In this document: positions 8,781 through 17,203 of the stretch, piece after piece | Layout of the letters: every line of letters begins with the position of its first letter | Position numbering within the stretch: position 1 is the first letter of the stretch | Assembly: GCF_900129855.1 (NCBI RefSeq) | Contig: NZ_LT670819.1 | Location: forward strand, 868,001-932,000 | Source of the DNA: Streptomyces sp. 3214.6 | Lineage (GTDB): Bacteria > Actinomycetota > Actinomycetes > Streptomycetales > Streptomycetaceae | Length of the DNA: 64,000 nucleotides | Direction: 5' to 3' | Program-made: the position numbers and the translations under genes | The notes under the pieces: model-generated | What the model saw: the letters and a program-made list of their open reading frames with translations, nothing else | What the model was told of the DNA's origin: nothing | Databases searched by the model: none

Positions 8781-9527
8781 ATGCAGAGCACTGAACAAGC
8801 CCGCCCCGTCGCTCTGGTGACCGGCGGTTCTCGCGGCATCGGCCGGGCCGTCGTCCTCCGTCTGGTGCGGGACGGCTTCGACGTGGCCTTCTGCCACCGC
8901 TCGGGCGGCGACGACGCCCGGACGCTGGAGAAGGAGGCGTCGGAACTCGGCGGGCACGCCGTCGGCACCCGGGCCGACGTCGTCGAACCGGGCGCCGTCC
9001 AGGAGTGGGTGGCGCGCACCGAGCAGGAACTGGGCTCGCTGCGGGCGGTCGTGACGTCGGCGGGCATCGTCCGGGACCATCCCCTGGCCACGATGGACGA
9101 CGCCGACTGGCGCGACGTCCTGGACGTCAACCTCACCGGGACCTACAACGTGTGCCGCGCGGCCGTCTTCCCCATGATCAAGCGCAGGTCGGGCTGCGTG
9201 GTCAACGTCTCCTCGGTGTCCGGGGTCCTCGGCAACGCCACGCAGACCAACTACGCGGCCACCAAGGCGGGGATCATCGGGTTCAGCCGGTCCCTGGCCA
9301 AGGAACTGGGCCGGTTCGGCATCCGGGTCAACGCGATCGCGCCCGGCTTCATCGACACCGAGATGCTCGGCGGACTGTCCGAGAAGACCCGGCGCGAACT
9401 GTTGTCCTCGATCTCGCTGGGCCGGTTCGGCACGGCGGAGGAGGTCGCCGACGGCGTCGCCTACCTGGTGAACGCGTCGTACGTGACCGGGTCCGTACTG
9501 CGGGTGGACGGCGGCGTCGTCGGCTGA
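8781..9527 (+). CDS. 3-oxoacyl-ACP reductase (FabG-type SDR)
   Basis: A 248-residue classical SDR. The cofactor motif is TGGSRGIG near residue 14, followed by the NAD(P) ring motif (here SAG at about 93), the active-site Ser in NVSSVSG (about 144), and Tyr158/Lys162 in NYAATKAG. The IAPGFIDTEM segment after the active site is characteristic of FabG. It reduces the beta-keto group of ACP-bound intermediates with NADPH. ATG 8781 follows CCCAGGAGACCAGT, a good ribosome site. It is the only reductive enzyme of the cluster in view; no dehydratase or enoyl reductase is present, so those steps, if any, are supplied elsewhere. It is the last + gene before the convergent two-component system. Confidence 0.92.
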   Translation: MQSTEQARPVALVTGGSRGIGRAVVLRLVRDGFDVAFCHRSGGDDARTLEKEASELGGHAVGTRADVVEPGAVQEWVARTEQELGSLRAVVTSAGIVRDHPLATMDDADWRDVLDVNLTGTYNVCRAAVFPMIKRRSGCVVNVSSVSGVLGNATQTNYAATKAGIIGFSRSLAKELGRFGIRVNAIAPGFIDTEMLGGLSEKTRRELLSSISLGRFGTAEEVADGVAYLVNASYVTGSVLRVDGGVVG

Positions 9528-9590
9528 CCGGGGCCGGCGGCCCGCCCGGCGGCACCCTCCAGGGATGCCCGTCCGCACCCGAAACCTTGA

Positions 9591-10559
9591 CTACGCTCGG
9601 CCCGACGGGACGTCCGGCACATGGTGCACCGAGCGGGCCCCGGCCGGCGTCACCTGCGGGAACCGTATGTGAGCCGTCAGTCCCCGCCCACCGGGTCCGT
9701 TCTCCAAAGTGATCTCACCTCCCTGGGAAGCGACCAGCATGTGGGCGATGGAGAGCCCCAGACCCCACCCCTCGCTGCCGCCGGTCCGGGAGCGGGCGAC
9801 CCTATCGCCGGACCAGCCCCCGCGCACGGCCTGTTCCCGCTCCCTCGGGGTCATGCCCGGCCCCTGGTCGTGAACCCGGATGTGCACCTGATCGCCGGTC
9901 ACCGTGGTGCGCACGACGACGGCACCGCCGGGCCTGGACATCCTGACAGCGTTATCGAGGAGGATGTCCATCACCCGCTCAAGGGTGCCGCTACGGGTCA
10001 CGACGGTCGCCCGGCCGACCGTGGGCGGTGCGCCGAGCACCAGATGACGGTCGGCGGCGGCATGGGCCCAGGCGGCGACGCGTTCCCGGACGACGGCAGC
10101 GGCGTCGACCTCGACGGGCGGGCTGGCGGTGGCGGTCGACGCCTCGCGCAACTCCGACACGGTGGCGCGCAGCCGTTCCAGATCGACGGTGATCATCCGG
10201 TGCACGTCGACGCTGTGCGCCGGCAGATGGGCGGCCAGTCGTTCCAGGCGGATACCGAGCAGGTGGAGGGTGGTGCGCTGCTGGTGCGCGATGTCCGACA
10301 TGAGCATGCGGTACAGCTCGTCCGCGGCCTGGGCGGTGGAAGCGATCCGGTTGACGGCCTCCACCAGCTCACGGGTCTGCGGTGGCCCGGTGTGCTCGGC
10401 CAGCAGCTCCACGGGCTCGCCGCCGTCCAGTTGGCGTACGGTCGTGGTGACCGCGTGCAGCGTGGCGAGTAACCGTACGCACCAGCAGCGGTAGGCGGCG
10501 CCCAGGAGCGCCAAGGCGAGACCAGCCGCAGCAGCGAGCAGGGGCAGGGGCAGGAGCAT
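9591..10559 (-). CDS. sensor histidine kinase
   Basis: A 322-residue membrane kinase. It has one N-terminal hydrophobic helix (about residues 2-22) and no sizeable extracellular domain, so it may sense an intramembrane signal or work with a partner. The phosphorylated His is His92 in SDIAHQQRTTLHL, a variant of the usual SHELRTPL box. The ATP-binding domain has the N box LLDNAVRMSRPGG and the G boxes DQGPGM and GWGLGLSIAHML. The chosen ATG at 10559 has GGAGAGG 8 bases upstream; ATGs at 10577 and 10631 lack one. It lies 174 bases after its response regulator on the same strand and converges with the ketoreductase gene. Confidence 0.88.
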   Translation of the reverse strand: MLLPLPLLAAAAGLALALLGAAYRCWCVRLLATLHAVTTTVRQLDGGEPVELLAEHTGPPQTRELVEAVNRIASTAQAADELYRMLMSDIAHQQRTTLHLLGIRLERLAAHLPAHSVDVHRMITVDLERLRATVSELREASTATASPPVEVDAAAVVRERVAAWAHAAADRHLVLGAPPTVGRATVVTRSGTLERVMDILLDNAVRMSRPGGAVVVRTTVTGDQVHIRVHDQGPGMTPREREQAVRGGWSGDRVARSRTGGSEGWGLGLSIAHMLVASQGGEITLENGPGGRGLTAHIRFPQVTPAGARSVHHVPDVPSGRA

Positions 10560-10733
10560 CGACGTGTGCCTCTCCATGCGGTGTGGGGCTGTGGCTGCGC
10601 AAAGGGCAGAAAGGTGACGGGCGCCACCCATCGCGGCGACAGCGGCAGCCGGCGAGCGCCGACCGGGTGGGTGCCGCCTCGGCCCACGCTCGGATAGGGC
10701 ACGGGCCGACGACCAACTGAGAGCGTCGGGTGC

Positions 10734-11396
10734 TCAGAGAACGAACCGGAAGCCGACTCCGCGCACGGTCTGGATCAGTTCGGGTGCCGCGAGCTTGCGG
10801 CGCAGGCTGACCATGTGGACGCCCAGAGTCCGGGTGTCCCCCACACTGGGATGCCCCCAGACATGACGCATGATCGCCTCCCTGTCGAAGACCTTGCCCG
10901 GCTCTCCGGTGAGCAGCGCGAGCAGGTCGAACTCCTTTCGGGTGAAGGCGATTTCCGTGCCGTCCATGAACGCACGGCGCTGCTTGAGGTCGATGGTGAG
11001 CGGGCCGACGACACGAGATCCCCCGCCCAGCCGAGCCCAGCCGCCGACCGCACGCCGGACCACCGCCTCGATACGGGCCACGAGTTCGCGCAGGCCGCAC
11101 GGCTTCACGACATAGTCGTCAGCCCCCATCCGCAGGCCGAGGACGCGGTCGAACTCGTCGTCGCGCCCGCTGACCATGATGATGGGAACACTTGAGGACG
11201 CGCGGATGGTGCGGCAGACGTCCATGCCGTTGCCGTCCGGGAGTCCGACGTCCAGCAGAATCGCGTCCGCGTCTCCGTAACGCTCCAGGGCCGTCTGACA
11301 GGTGTGCGCCATCGCTGTCTCGAACCCGTGGTCCCTGAGTCCACTCCGGAGAGCATCGGCGGTGTCAGCTTGGTCCTCGACGATCAGAACGCGCAT
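10734..11396 (-). CDS. OmpR-family response regulator
   Basis: A 220-residue two-domain regulator. The receiver domain (1-120) has the acidic pair near residue 8, the phospho-acceptor Asp49 in ILLDVGLPDG and Lys98 in YVVKPCG. The C-terminal winged helix (about 130-220) shows FTRKEFDLLALL and the wing RGVGFRF. The ATG at 11396 was chosen because the receiver fold begins there (MRVLIVED); the open frame extends much further upstream without homology. It is the first gene of a two-gene operon with the histidine kinase. The target genes are unknown; proximity suggests possible control of the adjacent biosynthetic cluster, but nothing in the sequence proves it. Confidence 0.93.
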   Translation of the reverse strand: MRVLIVEDQADTADALRSGLRDHGFETAMAHTCQTALERYGDADAILLDVGLPDGNGMDVCRTIRASSSVPIIMVSGRDDEFDRVLGLRMGADDYVVKPCGLRELVARIEAVVRRAVGGWARLGGGSRVVGPLTIDLKQRRAFMDGTEIAFTRKEFDLLALLTGEPGKVFDREAIMRHVWGHPSVGDTRTLGVHMVSLRRKLAAPELIQTVRGVGFRFVL

Positions 11397-11609
11397 GGAA
11401 ACCCCCCGCTGGCTACGCTGTTGATCGTGGTGACGAAAGACTCCAGGGCGGCGGGCGTGGCCAACGGAGCTCACCGCTTTCGGATAACTATAGTGTACGA
11501 GAGTTGTTGGCGGAAAGGTGATCCGTCGCATGGCACCGGGCGTGTCGCCCCCCTCGCAGGGCGCAAGAACACGAAGCTGAAGCGGGCGAACGAGACCCGC
11601 AAAACGGGC

Positions 11610-11860
11610 CGGCACGCCTGCCGCCCGCGAAACCGACAGCCCCAGGACAAGGCCGAGTTGTGCTTCACCCCGACCTACGCCTCGTGAGCGAACCCGATCG
11701 AGGCGCACTTCGGACCGTTGCGGCAGTTCACCTGCGCCGACGCAACGCCAACGCCCGCCACCGCGACGTTCTGGCCGCCGAACACAAGGAACGCGCCCGC
11801 ATACGAAGCGAGCAAGGCATCCGCGTCTACACCTCTCCGCGGAGGAACAGGCGAGGCAAG
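11610..11860 (+). pseudogene. IS630-family transposase C-terminal remnant
   Basis: The last part of a DDE transposase of the IS630 group is recognisable in pieces. ELCFTPTYAS is followed by an in-frame TGA at 11685-11687 where the family has Trp (YASW), then ANPIEAHFGPLRQFT. A second frame continues with RRRNANARHRDVLAAEHKERARIR. The order matches the family's C-terminal end (the ThrTyrAlaSerTrp-AsnxIleGlu motif, then the Arg-rich helix), but a stop, a frame change and missing residues make it non-functional. No terminal inverted repeats were found. It marks the start of a decayed zone that runs to about 16.7 kb. Confidence 0.65.
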
Positions 11861-12510
11861 CCTTCGAGAACCTGACTCAAGCACAAGCCGAAGCGGCTTC
11901 CGAGGGCTCGCCGCCGGCAACACGTTCGACCTCCGCAACGCCGACAACCAGCGACTGCGGACACGCCGCGTCACCACCCGCCGAGGCCGCGGACCGGCGG
12001 ACACCCCGGGCCTCACGCTCAGCTTCGACCTGCCGAGGAAGGGACTGGAGGTCACGGCGGGCGCCCTGCTCATCCCTCGCCCCGCGCGCTCGTACATGCC
12101 TGGCGCGCGAGGCCCGCCCACACACGGCATCCAGGTCAGGCCAGAACCAGAACGCACGATTCTGTGACATCCGTCACGACGGAACCGGGACCTAGGCGTG
12201 CCCGATAGTAGAGGCCGCTCTGGCGATATATGAGATTTATCCGACTTGGTGCGCGCATGCGTCGCGCCTGAATTCACGACCCTCCGCCCGCGAGCCGCCT
12301 TCATCCGTTCTGTTGCACATGTAGGGATTGTGACGGGGCGACAGATTTTCACAGAGGCCCCGGAAATCGGATCAGCGCGCCCCACTCCCCTCACAAGGGC
12401 CGCCCGAGCCTACGAAGCGAGCTAGTACCGAGGCCCTTTGCGCTCCATGTGAAGGCGTCCTAAGAATGACGACCCGCAGGACGCCGCCACAGCTCAGGAG
12501 CCGGTTACGC
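11861..12510. other. 650-base region without a supportable gene
   Basis: Open frames exist on both strands (for example 11718-12167 on +), but none shows family motifs and their composition is that of shadow frames over decayed DNA. From about 12160 to 12480 base composition becomes more AT-rich than the neighbourhood (CTCTGGCGATATATGAGA, GATTTATCC), which fits a promoter region for the secreted protein gene at 12511. No riboswitch of the c-di-AMP class could be identified upstream of that gene. Confidence 0.5.
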
Positions 12511-13362
12511 ATGGGTAAACATCGTAAGAACACGCATTACCGGCGGATAGTCACGGCTGCCGTCGCCGTGGGCGCCGTGGGCATACCGTCCGCTGCCATG
12601 GCCTGTGCCAACTGGCCCGACAGCGGCGGACACCGGTCCAACAGCGCCGAGACCAGCGCAACGAAGGACTCGTGGAACGACGCGAACTGGGGCCGCCCCT
12701 GGAACGCCAACCAGGCCGGCGAGCCCTCGTGGACGGCATCGGCGGCGCAGAGCGCCACGAAGACTCCGAGCGCCTCCGCGAGCGCCACGAAGCCTCCTCA
12801 CGCCCCTGCGAGCGCCGGGAAGACCACCGCGCCGAAGCCGAAGGCCACAGCGCCTGGGCACACCGCACGGACCACCGCGCCCAAGCCCAGCACCACCGCG
12901 TCGCCCAGCACCCGGAACACCACCACCACCACCGCTTCCGCGGCCCCCAAGCCGTCGAACACCCAGAAGGCCACCGCCACGGCGTCCGGAGCCGTCGCTC
13001 GCATCGTGGAACTCGTCAATGCCGAGCGCAGCAAGGTCGGCTGTTCGGCCCTCAGCCTGAACACGACCCTGTCCAAGGTCGCACAGGCACACAGTGAGGA
13101 CATGGCGCTTCACCAGAACATGTCGCACTTCGGGTCCGACGGCTCCTCCCCCGGAGACCGGATCACCAGTGCCGGGTACACCTGGAGCGCCTACGGCGAG
13201 AACGTGGCCTACGGTTACGCCTCTCCCGAGCAGGTCATGGCCGGCTGGATGGCCAGCCCTGGCCACAGGGCCAACATCCTCAACTGCACGTTCAAGGAGA
13301 TCGGCGTCGGTCTCGCACAGCCCAACAGCTACTGGACCCAGGACTTCGGCACCGCCCGTTGA
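12511..13362 (+). CDS. secreted CAP-domain (SCP/PR1-like) protein
   Basis: A 283-residue exported protein. The N terminus has basic MGKHRKNTHYRRIV, a hydrophobic stretch and SAAMA as a Sec cleavage site. Residues about 35-160 form a low-complexity linker rich in Ala, Thr, Pro, Ser and Lys. The C-terminal CAP domain (about 165-283) has HSEDMALHQNMSHFG, YGENVAYGY, GHRANILNC and YWTQDFG, covering the family motifs and the conserved His/Glu cavity residues. Start ATG 12511 follows CAGGAG by 10 bases and gives a typical signal peptide; ATG 12466 would add 15 residues without one. The role of bacterial CAP proteins is unclear; cell-wall or interspecies functions are proposed. Confidence 0.88.
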   Translation: MGKHRKNTHYRRIVTAAVAVGAVGIPSAAMACANWPDSGGHRSNSAETSATKDSWNDANWGRPWNANQAGEPSWTASAAQSATKTPSASASATKPPHAPASAGKTTAPKPKATAPGHTARTTAPKPSTTASPSTRNTTTTTASAAPKPSNTQKATATASGAVARIVELVNAERSKVGCSALSLNTTLSKVAQAHSEDMALHQNMSHFGSDGSSPGDRITSAGYTWSAYGENVAYGYASPEQVMAGWMASPGHRANILNCTFKEIGVGLAQPNSYWTQDFGTAR

Positions 13363-13578
13363 CCGGGTGCCGCCTGCCGTCGCCGTAGTTCCCCGCCGAG
13401 TCGCCTCCGGCAAACCCATGAAATGTCAGTGGCACGAGATATCGCCCTCGCACGCTGAGGTGAGGGGGACGCCCCATGGCGAGAATCGCCTGCGCGCAGG
13501 AGCTACGAGAGTACGGGCGGTCTTTGTGGAGGGGACGCGGTCGGAGCGGGAGCGGCGGTGGGCACCGCAGGTGAATGG

Positions 13579-13870
13579 CGTGGGCGGCGGTCCCTACTAC
13601 GAGCTGATCGCCCGGCACAGCGGCCGGTGCATCGAAGTGTCCGACAACTCGGCCGCCGACAACGCCATCGCCATCCAATACACCTGCGCCGGCGGCCTCA
13701 ACCAGCAGTGGCGGCTGCAGGACGCGGGAGGCGGGTACGTGCGCGTCCTCGGCCGGCACAGCGGCAAGTAACTGGACGTCGCGAACGCGTTCACCGCCAA
13801 CGGCGTCCGGCTCATCCAGTGGGCTTGCGGGACCGGCACCAACCAGCAGTTCCAACGGGTGACCGCCTGA
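13579..13870 (+). pseudogene. ricin-type beta-trefoil lectin remnant with internal stop
   Basis: Reading one frame gives YYELIARHSGRCIEVSDNS, then IQYTCAGGLNQQWRL, then LGRHSGK, a TAA stop at 13769-13771, and LDVANAFTANG followed by IQWACGTGTNQQFQRVTA to the TGA at 13868-13870. These are two repeats of a ricin B/CBM13-like carbohydrate-binding domain with Gln-x-Trp motifs. The stop sits where the family has Cys (HSGKCLDV), so TGC appears to have become TAA. No start codon with a ribosome site or catalytic domain precedes it. It is probably the binding module left from a longer secreted enzyme. Confidence 0.72.
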
Positions 13871-13871
13871 C

Positions 13872-14174
13872 CGGGGACGTCGCTTCGAGGTCCTGGTCGT
13901 CGGCGAACTCCACGGGGCAGGGCGAGAACGGGTGGAGCGCGTCCTCGCCCACCGGCGCACCGAGATCCGCGCTCTCGTGCAACGCCTGCCCGCCGAAGCC
14001 CGCGCTGCTCTCGTTCCCGCCCTGAGGGCGCTGACCGAGGCCGCCGACGAGATGGCCGTGGACCCCTTCGACGAAGTTCGCCGCGTTCACGGCCTCATCG
14101 ACGACCCGCTCGACCCGGCCCCGCCGGATTCACCCCAGGGAGGCCGCCGTCACCCGAAGGGCGGAACAGTCTGA
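13872..14174 (+). pseudogene. MarR-family regulator, C-terminal fragment
   Basis: The frame through GRRFEVLVV and RVERVLAHRRTEIRALVQRL looks like the wing and the dimerisation helices of a MarR-type regulator. It continues with PAEARAALVPALRALTEAADE, a typical C-terminal helix, to the TGA at 14172-14174. The DNA-recognition helices that should precede the wing are absent, and the fragment directly abuts the lectin remnant. A GTG at 13932 could start an 80-residue product, but it would lack the DNA-binding domain. The assignment is by pattern of the wing and helix only. Confidence 0.45.
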
Positions 14175-14306
14175 CGCCGGCGGTGGCGGTGTGTGTCCCT
14201 GCGGCGCGGCGGTCTGTCGCGAACACACACATGAGAGCCACACCCTGACTCAGGACGTCGTCGGGACCGACCGCGTCCCGCCCTGACCGCCATGCCTGCT
14301 CGACGT

Positions 14307-14870
14307 TCAGCCCTGCCGGCCTCGCCCGGTGAGCATGTCGCGGACGCGGTCGACCATCCCGGCTCCCGGTGCGAGGAGTTTGTTGAGCGGCGGTGTGTCC
14401 GGTGCCGCCGGGTGGGGACGGGTGGGAGCGGTCTTCTTCGCGGCCCGGACCTTGTCGCCCAGCTCATTGAGCGACTCGGCCGGGCATGCCTCGGCGAGCA
14501 GTGGAAAGAGACGGTTCTCCTCGTCCCTCACGTGTGCCGTGACCGATGACTTCAGCTGGTTGATGAGCAGGTCGAACCGTGCGTCAGCGGGCTGACAGTC
14601 CTCCAGTTCCTTCAGCATTCGCTCGACCTCGCTGTGGTCGGCGATCTCCTTGTCGGCGAGATCGTCACCATCGTCGACGTACCGGCGGACCACCGGGTAC
14701 AGGTGCTGCTCCTCGGCCACCGAGTGCCGGACCAGCTCCATCGTCAACTGGTCGGCGAGGGCACGGCGCGCGTCGGCGTCCGCCGTCTGACTTCCGATCT
14801 GCTCGAAAAGCGCTTCGACCTCGCGGTGATCGGCCATGAGTTCCTGGATGACGTTTCCTTCATGTCCCAT
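14307..14870 (-). CDS. hemerythrin HHE domain protein
   Basis: A 187-residue helical protein with two HHE-type helix pairs. ADHREVEALFEQI and HSVAEEQHLYPVV form the first, and ADHSEVERMLKELE and HVRDEENRLFPLL the second, giving the His and Glu ligands of a di-iron or oxygen/metal site. The C-terminal 50 residues are Pro-rich and probably flexible. ATG 14870 was chosen because GAGAGGAG lies 9 bases upstream; the longer frame from 14894 lacks one. HHE proteins handle O2, NO or iron. In related actinobacteria such genes often sit near the molybdopterin-oxidoreductase relic found here, but no direct link is visible. Confidence 0.85.
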   Translation of the reverse strand: MGHEGNVIQELMADHREVEALFEQIGSQTADADARRALADQLTMELVRHSVAEEQHLYPVVRRYVDDGDDLADKEIADHSEVERMLKELEDCQPADARFDLLINQLKSSVTAHVRDEENRLFPLLAEACPAESLNELGDKVRAAKKTAPTRPHPAAPDTPPLNKLLAPGAGMVDRVRDMLTGRGRQG

Positions 14871-15090
14871 GACGGGGCACTCCTCTCGGTGCACAGCCTT
14901 CGGTGGTGTCGGTGGTCCTGGACGCCCGGCTCGGCGCAGCGCTCAGAGGCCATACGTCCCACTCGAACGCCAAGGCTTCACCGCCACGGCATGCCACCAC
15001 CCGGACGGCCGAGCGAACCGGGCCCCGCCGGGTGCCGGGCCCCGGTCGGAGGGTGCTGCGCCACGCGCCCTGGGACCCTGCGCCTGCCTG

Positions 15091-15633
15091 TCACAGGCTC
15101 GTCAGGATCTGGGGCGAGAGGACTTTGATCACGGTGTTGGTCCAGCGCATCTGTCGCAGGGTCTGCGGGTGGCACGCGGAGGCCAGGGCGAGGAGTCCGT
15201 CGTCCTTGGTGGCCTGCGCGGCCTGGGCGAGCATCTCCCAGTGGAGCGAGTTCTCGGTGGCGTCCAGGTGCAGTTCCCGCAGGTCACGCAGGAGCAGCAG
15301 GCCCGTTTCGGGGCGGTGGCCGACGGCTTCGGCGGCTTTCTCCCGGAGCGTGGACAGGACGCCGGGGGTGGGTGCGCCGTGGAGGTCGAGGTCATGGGTG
15401 TGGGCGGTGTCGGCCAGGCGCTGGACGTGTTCGCGGGACCAGGCGGCGAGGTCGGTGGCGACGTGGTGGATCTCGTGGTCGGTGCGGTGGCGTTCGGCCA
15501 CGGTCGTCAGGTGCCGGGCGAGGTGTTTCTCGCCGTGGCGCAGAGTGCGGGGCAGGGCGGCCGTCTCCGCGTTCCACGAGGTGCAGCGCGGCTGCGGCGG
15601 TCTTGAACAGCGGCTGTTTGGAGGCAGGGTCAC
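15091..15633 (-). CDS. helical protein of unknown function, 5' end disrupted
   Basis: From about residue 22 (AALPRTLRHGEKHLARHL) to the end this is a coherent, mostly helical protein rich in His, Glu and Arg, ending in QMRWTNTVIKVLSPQILTSL. It looks ferritin- or hemerythrin-like in pattern (HRTDHEIHHV, HVQRLADTAHTHDL), but no family name can be given. The first 20 residues overlap the 3' end of the decayed molybdopterin oxidoreductase in another frame and do not look native. A deletion has therefore probably fused the oxidoreductase end to this gene and removed its start. It is likely a former operon partner of the oxidoreductase. Confidence 0.5.
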   Translation of the reverse strand: MTLPPNSRCSRPPQPRCTSWNAETAALPRTLRHGEKHLARHLTTVAERHRTDHEIHHVATDLAAWSREHVQRLADTAHTHDLDLHGAPTPGVLSTLREKAAEAVGHRPETGLLLLRDLRELHLDATENSLHWEMLAQAAQATKDDGLLALASACHPQTLRQMRWTNTVIKVLSPQILTSL

Positions 15634-16484
15634 AGTCGGTGACGGTCGTCTCGTTCACGGCACGCGCGGGCGTGTCGCCGTCGGGGCGGTGTCCGGCCTC
15701 GGTGTCCCAGTAGCCGTAGTGGAAGGAAACGAACAGCAGTCCCGGCCGGATGTCGGTCACCCGCAGCCGGCCGCGCAGGGCGCTGACCTCGACCAGCCCG
15801 TGGTCAGCTGGAACGGATACTGCTCGTCGGGCATCTCGTGCGGCGGCACATAAGCGGCCGCCTTGATCACTGCCTTGCCGTCCGGGTTGAGGGAGCGGTA
15901 CTCGACCACGTCGTCCGTCGCGCCGGTCGCCAGGTCCTTGCCGTAGCTCTCGCAGACGTCGGGGTGCGCCCAGCTGATCCCGTCGGTGTAGAGGCGTTGT
16001 GTGCCTTGCGGGGCCTGTTCGTTGCACGGCCACTGGATCCCCCTTGCCCCGCGCAGCCTGTCGTAGGTGAGGCCGGTGTAGTCGCAGGGCCGGCCTGCGC
16101 TGCACGTGCACGGTGCGGTCGGCATTGGTGAACGTGCCGGTCTTCTCGCCCCAGGTCGCGGCAGGCAGGACCACGTCGGCGAGCTGTGCGGTCTCGGTCA
16201 GGAACAGGTCCTGTACGACCGTGAAGAGGCGGTCCTGTCCGAGGATCGAGCGGATCCGGGACAGTTCCGGGAGCGACACCGCGGGGTTGGTGCCGCTGAT
16301 CCACAGCATGCGGATCGAGCCCTGTTCGGCGTAGCGGAACATCTGCATGGCGTGAGTGGGCGGGGCGTAGTGCGAGATCGTCTTCGGGTCTACGTTCCAC
16401 ACCTTCGCCAAGTCGGCGACATGGCACTGGCGGAGTGTCGGTATTCGAGAGCTGCAGTATTCGCCCGCGGTGGGCCAAGCGCAC
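15590..16484 (-). pseudogene. molybdopterin oxidoreductase, decayed 3' half
   Basis: Reading down the minus strand, one frame gives VDPKTISHYAPPTHAMQMFR, MLWISGTNPAVSLPEL, VVQDLFLTETAQLADVVLP and GEKTGTFTNADRTVH: the central and MGD-binding part of a bacterial molybdopterin oxidoreductase. A second frame then gives GRPCDYTGLTYDRLRGA and DEQYPFQLTTG, and the first frame resumes at RVTDIRPGLLFVSFHYGYW and DPASKQPLFKTAAA. Roughly 50-60 residues appear missing between TVH and GRPCDYTG, and about 25-30 after LTTG. The gene is therefore broken by internal deletions and frame changes. Its 5' end lies 9.6 kb away at 26098-26489. Homology is unclear between 16430 and 16484. Confidence 0.75.
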
Positions 16485-16485
16485 T

Positions 16486-16683
16486 GGATGCCGAGCAGGT
16501 CCACGATGACCATGGGCGGCAGGGCGGCCAGGGCGTCCATCATGGATGGGTGTTCCGCGCTGCGCGGGCGGGCAGACCGTGATGTCTCAGTCTGCCGGCA
16601 AGGCCGAGGGGGTTGCGCGGGTGTCCAGGACTGCGACCGGGCAAGAGGTATCTACGCCCGGCCGTGTTGCTGTGCCAGGGGCT
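16486..16683 (-). repeat. integrase 3'-end fragment, direct repeat copy A
   Basis: About 195 bases match 25277-25472 in the same orientation with roughly 90 percent identity by eye and a 2-base insertion. Translated on the minus strand it gives MMDALAALPPMVIVDLLGI, the C-terminal part of the recombinase encoded at 25204-26097. The copy stops at LLGI and joins directly to molybdopterin-oxidoreductase sequence, so it marks one boundary of the inserted segment. The 2-base insertion breaks the integrase frame, so this copy cannot be functional. Confidence 0.75.
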
Positions 16684-17203
16684 GACAGTGTGCGGCAGAC
16701 ATGTGAGGCGCCCCCCACTCTCTCCGGGTTCACGTACGCGCCGTAGCTCGCGGACCTGTCGGACAGATGGCGCGGCGCATCGACCGCGACGACGACAACG
16801 GCGCGTTCCAGGACGCGACCCGCGGGCTGGGTCGACCGCGACCGGTGCGTATGGGCTCCGTCAGGGCTTGGGCAGCTGCGGGCCGGGCACCTGGGGTGCC
16901 GCAGGTACTGGCCGCCACCACACGCGCAGGGTGAAGGTCTCGGAGCCCGGGGTGCCGGCCATGTTGCAGGCGTCCATCATGTGCGCGATCCGTGCCCACA
17001 GTTTCACCGCTGATCAACCTCCGCGGCGGCCGCAGCGAGTCCCTCCCCCGGCGGTGCCGTGCTGGAGGTGTCACCTGATGACCACCAGGTGACCGCTGTT
17101 CGCACGGCACTTTGTCGGAGTCCAGGGAATGCTTGGAGAGCGTCATCGCGAGCGATCAGCCGCCGACACGCCGCGCCAACCGCACACGAAGGAATCTCAC
17201 GCC
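16684..17203. other. 520-base region with one possible 48-residue ORF
   Basis: No recognised gene. On the minus strand a short frame from GTG 17007 to TGA 16861 would encode 48 residues beginning VKLWARIAHMMDACNMAG and ending PQVPGPQLPKP. It has no known motif and no clear ribosome site. It may be a gene fragment carried with the integrase copy. The right end (17160-17203) is the leader of the carboxylesterase gene, with GAAGGA upstream of its ATG. Confidence 0.35.

Noticed and set aside
9621..10472. 283-residue plus-strand frame antisense to the histidine kinase
   Set aside because: The kinase has all its catalytic boxes on the minus strand; the plus frame shows no domain.
11718..12167. 149-residue open frame on the plus strand
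   Set aside because: Its first part is the IS630 relic and the rest has no motif; composition matches a chance frame in high-GC DNA.
12160..12510. c-di-AMP (ydaO-type) riboswitch upstream of the secreted CAP protein
   Set aside because: Such elements precede some Streptomyces cell-wall genes, but the characteristic conserved core could not be found here.
16861..17007. 48-residue minus-strand ORF as a definite gene
   Set aside because: No ribosome site, no recognised homology and position within a rearranged junction; kept only as a possibility in the region note.
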